Notes under the pieces: generated by a model
What the model was told of the DNA's origin: nothing
The model's database searches: none
The model's input: the letters and a program-made list of their open reading frames with translations, nothing else
In this document: piece by piece, positions 8,628-15,898 of the stretch
Numbering within the stretch: the stretch's first letter is position 1
Layout of the letters: every line of letters starts with the position of its first letter
Program-made: the position numbers and the translations under genes
Assembly: GCA_937862905.1 (NCBI GenBank)
Contig: CALMCL010000113.1
Location: 1 to 36,764, forward strand
Origin: an uncultured Burkholderiaceae bacterium
GTDB lineage: Bacteria > Pseudomonadota > Gammaproteobacteria > Burkholderiales > Burkholderiaceae
DNA length: 36,764 bases
Direction of reading: 5' to 3'

Positions 8628-9794
8628 ATGGCATCGACTTTGCCCCAACCCTCGGCCACACAAATCGCTCGCAGCACCCAGCTTGTTGAACACATTCGCA
8701 GCCTCATCGATGCGCGGGGCGGCTGGCTGCCGTTTGATGATTACATGAATGCCGCGCTGTATACGCCGAATCTGGGTTACTACAGCAATGACGCCTCACC
8801 TTTTTCAGCTTTTGCTGCGACCGGTGATTTCATCACTGCACCGCTGCTGTCGCCATTGTTTGGCGCCTGCCTTGCAGAGCAAGCCTTGGAGGTCTTTGAA
8901 CGGACTGGGGCATTCCATGTCTTGGAAATTGGTGCAGGCACGGGTCGCCTCGCCGCTGACATCCTTGCGCACCTGAGCGCGTGCGGTGTGACCGTTCATT
9001 ACGATATTTTGGAGCTTTCAGGCACTTTGCGTGCCCAACAGCAAGCGACCATCGCTGACGCGCTGCCCGACAGCCCTCATCAGGTGCAATGGTTGGATGC
9101 GCTGCCCACCGATTATGAGGGTTTGATCATTGGCAACGAGGTGCTGGACGCAATGCCGGTGAAGCTCATTGGCGTGAACGATGGGGTGTGGTTTGAACGG
9201 GGTGTGGTTTTTGAAAAAGACCAGCTCGTTTATGTGGATCGCCCCACCGATACGCGCTTGCCCATGCCCAGCGATTGGATGCACGCCCTTGAAAACAGTG
9301 GCGCATCTTACCTTAGCGAAACCCAAGGCCAGCAAATGGCTTTCATCAACAGCCTCGGTGCATGTTTGCATAAAGGCGTGGTGCTCATGCTGGATTATGG
9401 CTTCCCTGCTCACGAGTTTTACCATCCGCAACGCAACACCGGCACACTCATGTGCCACATCCAACACGTCGCCCACGACGACGCGCTGTACCATACGGGC
9501 GTGCAGGACATCACCGCACACGTGAATTTTTCTGCCCTCAAACAGCCCAAAGGGCTCACCGCCATCGGTTACACCAATCAAGCCAACTTCCTCATCAACA
9601 ACGGCCTACTTGATTTGCTCACGCAACTGCCGCCCGAAGAAACCCGCGCCGCCGCCAACCGCGCGCATAAATTGATGTCCGAAGCAGAAATGGGTGAATT
9701 GTTTAAAGTCATGGCTTGGGCAAAAGGGGTGGATTTTGCCGAGGACGATGTGCTGCAAGGTTTTGTGCGAGGTGATCGGCTGGATACGCTGTAA
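8628..9794 (+). CDS. SAM-dependent protein arginine methyltransferase, NDUFAF7/COG1565 family
   Basis: 388-residue protein of the family (DUF185) whose mitochondrial member NDUFAF7 dimethylates an arginine of complex I. Conserved blocks are the N-terminal FDDYMNAALYTPNLGYYS, the GDFITAPLLSPLFG loop, the SAM-binding VLEIGAGTGRLAADIL, and IIGNEVLDAMPVKL. The bacterial substrate is not known to me; an NADH dehydrogenase subunit would be a guess by analogy. The gene is divergent from the folate genes. Its start at 8628 gives the expected short leader before the first conserved helix. Confidence 0.87.
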   Translation: MASTLPQPSATQIARSTQLVEHIRSLIDARGGWLPFDDYMNAALYTPNLGYYSNDASPFSAFAATGDFITAPLLSPLFGACLAEQALEVFERTGAFHVLEIGAGTGRLAADILAHLSACGVTVHYDILELSGTLRAQQQATIADALPDSPHQVQWLDALPTDYEGLIIGNEVLDAMPVKLIGVNDGVWFERGVVFEKDQLVYVDRPTDTRLPMPSDWMHALENSGASYLSETQGQQMAFINSLGACLHKGVVLMLDYGFPAHEFYHPQRNTGTLMCHIQHVAHDDALYHTGVQDITAHVNFSALKQPKGLTAIGYTNQANFLINNGLLDLLTQLPPEETRAAANRAHKLMSEAEMGELFKVMAWAKGVDFAEDDVLQGFVRGDRLDTL

Positions 9795-9932
9795 AAAAAC
9801 ATGCTGTGGCCGTTGATGAAATGGGCCTTTGACTGGGTCAATTCACTGTAAAATGCGCTTGATATTTCGCCACGAAGGGTTTGCAATGGCTGGTAAACCG
9901 TCCGTGATCCTCAATTTTAAACAAAGCTCATC

Positions 9933-10364
9933 ATGAAAAAATTTCTAGAAGAATTTAAAAACTTTGCCAGCAGTGGCAATATTTTTGACCTTGCCCTCGG
10001 TGTCATCATCGGTGGTGCGTTTGCCACCGTGGTCGAAAGCTTGAGCAAAGACATCATTGGTGACTTCATCGCTGCACTGGGCGGTGCACCTGATTTGGGC
10101 GAACTGGTTGTTGAATTCAATGGTGGTCAAATCCACGTCGGCAACTTCCTCGGCGCAGTGATTAATTTTTTGATTCTGGCCTTTGTGCTGTTCATGATGG
10201 TCAAAGTCATCATGAAATACAAACTCGCCAATTTCCGTGCCCAAGGCAGTCGCGAATGCCCGTATTGCCGTGAATTCGTCGCGGTGGATGCGATTAAATG
10301 CAAATATTGCACATCGGACTTAAAAGCAAAAATCGATGGCGATGAAGGGGCGGATGAGCGGTAA
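9933..10364 (+). CDS. mscL: Large-conductance mechanosensitive channel with C-terminal zinc ribbon
   Basis: Pentameric inner-membrane channel that opens under membrane tension to release solutes during osmotic downshock. The 143 residues contain the N-terminal amphipathic MKKFLEEFKNFASSGN, the pore helix FDLALGVIIGGAFATVVESL (about 18-37), a short periplasmic loop, and the second helix (about 71-95). Instead of the usual charged helical bundle near LLTEIRDLL, the C-terminus carries Cys109, Cys112, Cys123 and Cys126 in CPYC and CKYC pairs. This looks like a small zinc ribbon, followed by an acidic tail. The gene appears monocistronic, with a hairpin terminator 60 bases downstream. Confidence 0.93.
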   Translation: MKKFLEEFKNFASSGNIFDLALGVIIGGAFATVVESLSKDIIGDFIAALGGAPDLGELVVEFNGGQIHVGNFLGAVINFLILAFVLFMMVKVIMKYKLANFRAQGSRECPYCREFVAVDAIKCKYCTSDLKAKIDGDEGADER

Positions 10365-10423
10365 ATCAAGTGCGTTGACGAAATAGATTGGCTAATTGCG
10401 GCTAGGACTTCCCTCGGCGTTAT

Positions 10424-10457
10424 AATTGACAAGTCACTGAATGGCTTGTCAATTTTT
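10424..10457 (+). terminator. Rho-independent terminator after mscL
   Basis: AATTGACAAG (10424-10433) pairs with CTTGTCAATT (10445-10454) around an 11-base loop and runs into a T-tract. It lies 60 bases after the mscL stop, at the left end of the 348-bp gene-free stretch 10365-10712. The rest of that stretch is mostly the inverted-repeat element at 10524-10694. Confidence 0.75.
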
Positions 10458-10523
10458 ACAGAGGTTAAGCTGTTCAGGTCAAGTTTGTGAAAAACTTAAT
10501 TCCTTTCTGTAAAATTTTGGCGG

Positions 10524-10694
10524 GTTGTTTACACTTTTGGAAATTTTGCTTACAGACCAAAAGGTTAATTGTGAGGATTGTCAAGGATGAGGAATTCACG
10601 GCAAAGCCACGTAGTCCTTGATAACCCTGAAAATTGACTCAAAATCATGAAAGCAAAAATTTCAGCCTCTTCAACAGAAAAAAGTGTAAACAAC
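10524..10694. repeat. 171-bp nested inverted-repeat element
   Basis: The ends are a perfect 15-bp inverted repeat: GTTGTTTACACTTTT at 10524-10538 and its complement at 10680-10694. Inside lie a second imperfect pair (GAAATTTTGCTT near 10541 with AAGCAAAAATTTC near 10655) and a third (TGTCAAGGA near 10579 with TCCTTGATA near 10615). The whole unit could fold as one long interrupted hairpin. It ends 18 bp before the stop codon of the GIY-YIG gene. It resembles a non-autonomous MITE, but a structured RNA or att-like site is also possible. No clear target-site duplication was found. Confidence 0.65.
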
Positions 10695-10712
10695 GCGACG
10701 ATTTCCTACATC

Positions 10713-11963
10713 TTATCTTTTAACCAACATCGCTGTTGATAGATCATATTGATACTGCCCTAGCGTTTCATCTTTAATCCGCGCCACAACTTCATCAATA
10801 ATAAAAATGGGCACCAAGAACCATTCTCTTGGCATAACAGGATGTCCGAACCGATCATTGATTTTAATATTCAATCTTGCGGAGTCAAAAAAACGATGCA
10901 ACAAATACTCAAGTTTGGTACGGTTAATATGAAACAACTCATAGGTTGCCACAACTTCAACCTCTGCCATGAGGAACGTCGGATCTAGCTTTGCATTGGC
11001 AATCCGTCGAACGACATCGCCACTTGTCACGCCAATTTTATGGATTAAGTTTCGATTTTGTTTAATCTCTGGTAAGTCAGATTGACTTCTCAGCACATAA
11101 ATCACGCCGCTGCCGATGTCATCGTCTTCAACATCATCAGAAAATAATGCCGATTTTTCAGAGTCACTGCTGGTTTCCAAGTGTTCTGAGGTGCTATCAA
11201 ACAGCGGCCCCGCATTTGAATCTGTGATTCTACGACCCGCCTCATCTCGGTAAAGAGCCCTTTGCAATGAGCGAAGTAAAATATTGCTTTCAGTACCATT
11301 GTCATAAATAACACGCAAACGCCCATCCCACTTACCGAAGCTATCTTTTTTTAGGGGCTCCATCTCCGCTACATAAGCGATTTGACCAAACAAAATATAA
11401 AACTCACCTTTACTAATTTCAGCATCCAGTTTAAAACGACGGCTTTTCCTCAAGCCCGATTTCAAATCTGCCTGTACGGAGTCAAACAAGGGCTTGAACA
11501 CGTCAAAGTCATTACAAGGCGTGTTTTGCCCGATTTCCTCCGCTGCTTTTTTCTCCGCGCGAGGCTTCACATGCGTGAGCTTGGTGATGTCATGTTGATT
11601 CTCAACTGTAATACCTAACTCCGCGAGCAACTCGTCATCGCCTAAATCATCAAGGTTATTCTCGCCCAGTACCGTGGGTATAGAAAGCAACTGATGAACA
11701 TCCAGCTCCGCCAACAGCGTTAAGAACTCATCCGATGAACGAAGTTTATCCAACCTGACCGCATACAAACGCTCAAAAATATCCTTATCCTCACCGTGTT
11801 CAGGCATACGCTCATGCTGTTTCACAAAGCGTACAATCTCATCAAACCCAGCAATCACCCGCTCATCGCGTGCCGAATGAGCGCTCGTCCGCCGCACCTC
11901 CACCTCAACGCCGAGTTCCGCCAACAGCTCATCATCTTCAGCCGTGAATTTTGCCTTAGCCAT
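10713..11963 (-). CDS. GIY-YIG nuclease (T5orf172/MUG113-like) of the defence-type cluster
   Basis: 416-residue protein whose last ~135 residues form a GIY-YIG nuclease domain of the T5orf172/MUG113 type. VIYVLRS (287-293) is the GIY strand and HKIGVT (308-313) the YIG strand. Arg319/Arg320 follow, and Glu352 in KLEYLLHRFF is the expected metal ligand; MPREWF near 378 is typical of this subgroup. The first ~150 residues are helical and charged, and carry the same motif DDELLAELG twice (10-18 and 109-117). A middle region around 180-245 is unassigned. The ATG overlaps the helicase stop by 8 bp, so the two are translationally coupled and probably work together. I infer that this protein supplies the DNA cut in the system. 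Confidence 0.85.
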   Translation of the reverse strand: MAKAKFTAEDDELLAELGVEVEVRRTSAHSARDERVIAGFDEIVRFVKQHERMPEHGEDKDIFERLYAVRLDKLRSSDEFLTLLAELDVHQLLSIPTVLGENNLDDLGDDELLAELGITVENQHDITKLTHVKPRAEKKAAEEIGQNTPCNDFDVFKPLFDSVQADLKSGLRKSRRFKLDAEISKGEFYILFGQIAYVAEMEPLKKDSFGKWDGRLRVIYDNGTESNILLRSLQRALYRDEAGRRITDSNAGPLFDSTSEHLETSSDSEKSALFSDDVEDDDIGSGVIYVLRSQSDLPEIKQNRNLIHKIGVTSGDVVRRIANAKLDPTFLMAEVEVVATYELFHINRTKLEYLLHRFFDSARLNIKINDRFGHPVMPREWFLVPIFIIDEVVARIKDETLGQYQYDLSTAMLVKR

Positions 11964-14001
11964 GAGCTGCCTCCGCTTTCATGCGGGCAAGAAAGGCAAT
12001 TCCTTCCGCCATCTTCACCTCCCAAGGATCCGCAGCAGTCAGCTCAGGCAAACGCCCTCGTTCTTTTTTAAACGAAATCGCCCGTTTGACCAACTCACGC
12101 GCCTCCTCAAGGCTTAGATTCACTTTTTTGCCCGCAATGACTGCCGCCACTTGTTTCAAACTGTCTTCATTCATCGCTTTGGCTAAAATTGCATACGCCT
12201 CACCAAAAGGATTAATGCGATCAATCAAATCAATCTCCAAATCGCGAACATTCATCGAGAACTTCCGTACCCCTGAAATTAACGCCGTATTCCCACTGCT
12301 CTCGACTCCCCCATTGGGATTCGCCATTTTTTTGGCTTGTTGCGTCAAAACAAACGCAGCAACCGCCTGCTGTCGGATCGCTTCCCAATCCTCAGCATCA
12401 AGGTTTGGATACTTATCCTTAATTATTTTACCCAAACGGACTTGAGTCAACTCCTCTGGCAATACTTCAGCGTCAAACAAACCGCGCTCAAGCGCAGATT
12501 TATCCTGTACGAACGCCGCAATCACCTCATTCAAATCCTCTTGGCAAATGCGACTTGCTTCCTTGCTTTTTGGCTCGACCAAACCATTAATTTCAATTTG
12601 AAACTGCCCAGACTCTTGATTAAAGCCCACATTGGTTTTCGACGGCTGATAACCTGTCTCACCATAATCATAGCCATCAACAGGGCGACCATCAGCGCGT
12701 TTGCTGGTGAAGTTGAACTTCGGTGTAAGCACTTGCTCCATCAACAAACTCGCTGCAATCGCTTTCAACGTATCATTCACCGCATCCGTCACCGTATCTT
12801 CAGACGCATCAGGCTCCGCAATTAAATTCGTAAAGCGCGAATGTGTTTTACCCTCAGCATCACGCGTCGCCCGCCCAATGATTTGAATGATTTCCGTCAA
12901 ACTCGAGCGGTAGCCAATCGTTAACGCATGTTCACACCAAATCCAATCAAAGCCCTCCTTCGCCATCCCCAAAGCAATGATGATGTCCACATGATCGCGG
13001 TTGTTTTTTTGCGCCACATCTTTCAACGCCGCCGATACTTTATCGCGCTTCGCCGCATCGTCATCGACCAAATCAGCAATACGCAGCACCCGCCCCTCTA
13101 AGGTTTTTACCAAATGAAACCCCGTTTGTGGGTCAACCCCCAACCACTCACCCAGCTCATGAGTGATGTGCTCCACCTCCTTGATTTTATCTTTTGTACT
13201 CTCTCGCGAGTTCACGTTCGGAATGTGAATAATGGTTTTCTCGTGCGGATTCAACACCTTCAAAATCTCATCCGCATACGAGCCCGTATAAAAATAATAA
13301 CCAATGTCCAAACGCTTCAAATACTCATACCCATTCAACTGCTCATAATACGTATACGTCACGGTTTTAAACTTACTCTCATCCTCCGGCGTCATCACCG
13401 CCTCCGCATCCCCGCGAAAATACGACCCTGTCATCGCCACGATATGCACCTTATCCCGTGCCATAAACTGCGCCAAATGTGCCCCCAATTTATTATCAGG
13501 ACTCGCACTTACATGATGGAATTCATCAATCGCAATCAAACAGCCATCAAACGCCTCTACCCCAAACTTATCCACCGCAAACCGAAATGTCGCATGAGTA
13601 CTGACCAAAATCACATCATCAGACTTTAAAAAAGCCTCAACTGAATTCACCTTCCCGCCATCCTCACCGGGCGCATTGCACAGATTCCAACGCGGCTCAA
13701 CCTGCCAATCCCAATAAAAGCCAAGCTGACTCAACGGCTCATTATTAAAGCTAGAGCCAATCGACTTCTCAGGTACAACGATGATCGCCTTTTTCACCCC
13801 TTGATGGTGCAATTTATCCAGCGCGACAAACATCAACGCGCGGCTTTTGCCCGAAGCGGGCGGCGACTTGATTAATAAATATTGCTCACCACGCTTCTCA
13901 TAAGCGCGCTCCTGCATCACACGCATTCCCAATTCATTAGGGCGTGTAGATGAGCCATTTTGTGCATAAGACACCGAAACAGAAGGAACAACATGCGTCA
14001 T
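11956..14001 (-). CDS. Superfamily 2 DEAD/DEAH-like helicase of the defence-type cluster
   Basis: 681-residue SF2 ATPase of the restriction-helicase kind. Walker A is PPASGKS (47-53), the Walker B box is DEFH (159-162) in LIAIDEFHH, motif III is MTGS (190-193), and motif VI is QIIGRATRD (373-381), completing two RecA-like domains by about residue 400. The C-terminal ~280 residues are not recognised; they are helical and probably contact partners or DNA. An AGGAAA Shine-Dalgarno lies about 10 bases before the ATG at 13999-14001. It is followed by the overlapping GIY-YIG gene and preceded by a 470-bp spacer with repeats. Established knowledge: such helicases act as DNA translocases in type I/III restriction systems. 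Its role here is inferred. Confidence 0.85.
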   Translation of the reverse strand: MTHVVPSVSVSYAQNGSSTRPNELGMRVMQERAYEKRGEQYLLIKSPPASGKSRALMFVALDKLHHQGVKKAIIVVPEKSIGSSFNNEPLSQLGFYWDWQVEPRWNLCNAPGEDGGKVNSVEAFLKSDDVILVSTHATFRFAVDKFGVEAFDGCLIAIDEFHHVSASPDNKLGAHLAQFMARDKVHIVAMTGSYFRGDAEAVMTPEDESKFKTVTYTYYEQLNGYEYLKRLDIGYYFYTGSYADEILKVLNPHEKTIIHIPNVNSRESTKDKIKEVEHITHELGEWLGVDPQTGFHLVKTLEGRVLRIADLVDDDAAKRDKVSAALKDVAQKNNRDHVDIIIALGMAKEGFDWIWCEHALTIGYRSSLTEIIQIIGRATRDAEGKTHSRFTNLIAEPDASEDTVTDAVNDTLKAIAASLLMEQVLTPKFNFTSKRADGRPVDGYDYGETGYQPSKTNVGFNQESGQFQIEINGLVEPKSKEASRICQEDLNEVIAAFVQDKSALERGLFDAEVLPEELTQVRLGKIIKDKYPNLDAEDWEAIRQQAVAAFVLTQQAKKMANPNGGVESSGNTALISGVRKFSMNVRDLEIDLIDRINPFGEAYAILAKAMNEDSLKQVAAVIAGKKVNLSLEEARELVKRAISFKKERGRLPELTAADPWEVKMAEGIAFLARMKAEAAHG

Positions 14002-14108
14002 AATTAAATTTCCTGAAAATGAACTTATGCACTGATGGCATAAGTACGATTGCTGTATTAAATTGTGTTTAGGTGACTTCTAAAAGCTGATTCCAGCATG
14101 ACTTCAGC

Positions 14109-14244
14109 CATCATTCCCGTATGTTTTTAGCGGGAATCCGGCCAAACGAAAACCCTCAATCTTATCTTTGTTAATCAAAGACTTAAGGTGAATATTATAT
14201 CCAAGGCCTCACTGGATTCCCGCTAAAAACATACGGGAATGATG
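14109..14244. repeat. REPIN-like pair of inverted REP-type repeats
   Basis: Two arms of 31 bp, 14109-14139 and 14214-14244, are perfect reverse complements. Each arm is itself a hairpin (ATTCCCG ... CGGGAAT with an 11-base loop). The arms are separated by 74 bp. The core CATTCCCG...CGGGAATCC resembles dispersed repeats common in beta- and gammaproteobacteria, including the ATTCCC-N8-GGGAAT neisserial repeat class. It sits inside the gene-free stretch 14002-14471, between the helicase and the DUF3800 gene. No RAYT transposase gene is in the window. Confidence 0.75.
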
Positions 14245-14308
14245 AAGTAGGCTGTAAAATCGTTACTGTCTACTCAAACAACAATTTTTAGAGATCTCCT
14301 TTAAATGA

Positions 14309-14393
14309 TTGTTAATGTGTTGTAAATAGTTGTTAAGTAGTTGTTAAACAGTACTTAAATACTGTTTAACGATTGATAGTGAGTCTTAACGAT
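14309..14393. promoter_or_regulatory. Phased TTGTTAA repeats and 11-bp palindrome upstream of the helicase gene
   Basis: TTGTTAA or a one-base variant (TTGTAAA) begins at 14309, 14320, 14330 and 14341, i.e. every 10-11 bp. A perfect palindrome follows: GTTAAACAGTA (14343-14353) and TACTGTTTAAC (14360-14370) around CTTAAA. TTAACGAT then occurs at 14366-14373 and again 20 bp on at 14386-14393. Spacing in whole helical turns suggests a protein binding one face of the DNA. Its position 300-390 bp upstream of the helicase start and just past the DUF3800 stop would suit an operator for the helicase-nuclease operon. The factor is unknown. Confidence 0.45.
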
Positions 14394-14471
14394 GTTACAA
14401 TTCAATCAAGTGGATTGGGGGTTTCCCGATCGGCGTTATGGCTTCTGGGGGTTCCCGGAGGCCTTTCGCTT

Positions 14472-15350
14472 TTATGGAGTATCCTTTGCTTGCAGAGGGA
14501 CGATTTTTAACCCATACCCCTCATAGTTCTCCCCCACTTGTTGCCGTCCACCACGGCACAAAAATTTTTGCTCAATAATTTCAAAAGCCCTATTGCTTTG
14601 ATTGGGGCGTAAGTAGTGGATCCCAATCGGACGAGCGACTAAATCCGCTAATTGCAATCCCACCGCATTGGTTTTTTTATCCAAAAACACCACATCAAAC
14701 GGCAGAGGCACACCTTTACGCTGATTACCATCGCACAAACGGCGAAACTCCAATTCCAACTCTTTATCCTCTTTTTTGCCACGGCATTCCACCAAGACAT
14801 GGGTGCGTTGACTCAATTGTTCTTTTTCTTCTAAAAAATCATACAAGCCATCCAAGCAAAAATCCAAAGCAATGTGGTACGGATTATTGTCGTCACCTAA
14901 AGGGGGCTTTGTCTCTTTCAAACGATGCTTGTCAATCACGCAAGCGACCACCACATAATGGTTTGCATCCATTACTCTGGACAAATCTGCCATGAAAGAT
15001 GAGCGTAACGTACGCTGAATCAGGGGCGTAAAATCCCCTGTTTGTTTGCGAATTTCATGCTCATGCAACACAATCGCATCATGACCAAAATAATTGAACT
15101 TGAATTTCTCGACGCTCGGAATGACCCGCTCCGCATAATGTCGCTTATGGAAAATACAAAACGCCAATACAAACACGGGATAATCAGGATTGATACTGGC
15201 TAAACTGTGGTCACCGCTTTCATCGACATACACCACATAGTCACTAAAACCCGTGGAGTGTGCGGTTGTCATCTCCATAGGATTGGCCTCATCTGCAAAG
15301 TCAAACAAAGGCAATTGTTGGTGTTTATTTTCTGTCATATTCGTTGTCAT
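14472..15350 (-). CDS. DUF3800 domain protein
   Basis: 292-residue protein with the DUF3800 signature YVDESGD (41-47) opening an RNase H-like fold. Acidic residues are placed as in the family: Asp43/Glu44, Glu in VLVECRGKKED, and Asp in GLQLADLVARP. Nuclease activity is plausible but unproven for the family. DUF3800 genes are often found beside defence and mobile genes. The N-terminal leader contains QLPLF (12-16), close to the pentapeptide by which proteins bind the DNA sliding clamp. Two in-frame ATGs (15350 and 15338) are possible starts, neither with a good ribosome site. It lies 134 bp downstream of the small zinc-ribbon gene, in the same direction. Confidence 0.82.
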   Translation of the reverse strand: MTTNMTENKHQQLPLFDFADEANPMEMTTAHSTGFSDYVVYVDESGDHSLASINPDYPVFVLAFCIFHKRHYAERVIPSVEKFKFNYFGHDAIVLHEHEIRKQTGDFTPLIQRTLRSSFMADLSRVMDANHYVVVACVIDKHRLKETKPPLGDDNNPYHIALDFCLDGLYDFLEEKEQLSQRTHVLVECRGKKEDKELELEFRRLCDGNQRKGVPLPFDVVFLDKKTNAVGLQLADLVARPIGIHYLRPNQSNRAFEIIEQKFLCRGGRQQVGENYEGYGLKIVPLQAKDTP

Positions 15351-15484
15351 TTGATGTTTATTTTTTTGGTGTTTTTGCTGGTTGCGAGTACATGACCTTC
15401 TTTTTTACTTTGGCCATTATTTTGAGCATGGCACGTTTAAAAGCAATTGCACGTCTAAATCAAACACCGTTTTCGCTGAAGGTT

Positions 15485-15898
15485 TCAAAAGACAGCACCC
15501 TGATCTTCCATACAAGAGTGACAAGTATAGCCCCCCATCCATCCCGTCGGCTTTTTCTTGCCACAGACATCACACACCTTAAAATAAGTTTTAAGGTTTA
15601 ATACCCGACGAATTTCCTTTTTAATGCGTTTTTGATCAGCACCCTCAGGTAAACAGGCCACCTTCACCCATTTTCTAGATGACGTGTGCGGCCCACGCCA
15701 TGTGATCTGACCCACAAACACCTCAATCTCAGCAGGCGACCACGACTCTACCCAATGCATCAAAAACGACGATGGATCAATGGCATGGTTCGGGGTTTGT
15801 AGTGGCAAGGCTTTTTTGTTCGTTTTAATCCGAATGAAATCCGTTGTTAACTCATCATTTGTCATGTTGTGTTTAATTTTTGTTGGATGCTGTGTCAT
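15485..15898 (-). CDS. Small zinc-ribbon protein coupled to the DNA methyltransferase
   Basis: 137-residue protein of no family I recognise. The middle holds a short conserved-looking block (FVGQITWRGPHTSSRKWVKV). The C-terminus has Cys109, Cys112, Cys126 and Cys129 in CDVCGKK and YTCHSCMED, the spacing of a zinc ribbon. Its ATG (15896-15898) overlaps the methyltransferase stop by one base (TAATG), a classic translational coupling signal that supports this start over Met12. The tight link suggests an accessory subunit of the methyltransferase, or an antitoxin-like or regulatory partner. It is called real because of the coupling, the zinc-ribbon cysteines and the lack of any overlapping gene. 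Confidence 0.7.
   Translation of the reverse strand: MTQHPTKIKHNMTNDELTTDFIRIKTNKKALPLQTPNHAIDPSSFLMHWVESWSPAEIEVFVGQITWRGPHTSSRKWVKVACLPEGADQKRIKKEIRRVLNLKTYFKVCDVCGKKKPTGWMGGYTCHSCMEDQGAVF

Noticed and set aside
9018..9581. Open frame of 187 codons on the minus strand
   Set aside because: Antisense to the NDUFAF7-type methyltransferase, with no family features.
13114..13629. Open frame of 171 codons on the plus strand
   Set aside because: Lies entirely antisense to the helicase gene, whose motifs are clear; composition is that of a shadow frame.
14109..14244. Possible CRISPR repeat
   Set aside because: Only two arms, in inverted orientation, with no third copy or regular spacers and no cas genes; a REP-type pair explains it better.
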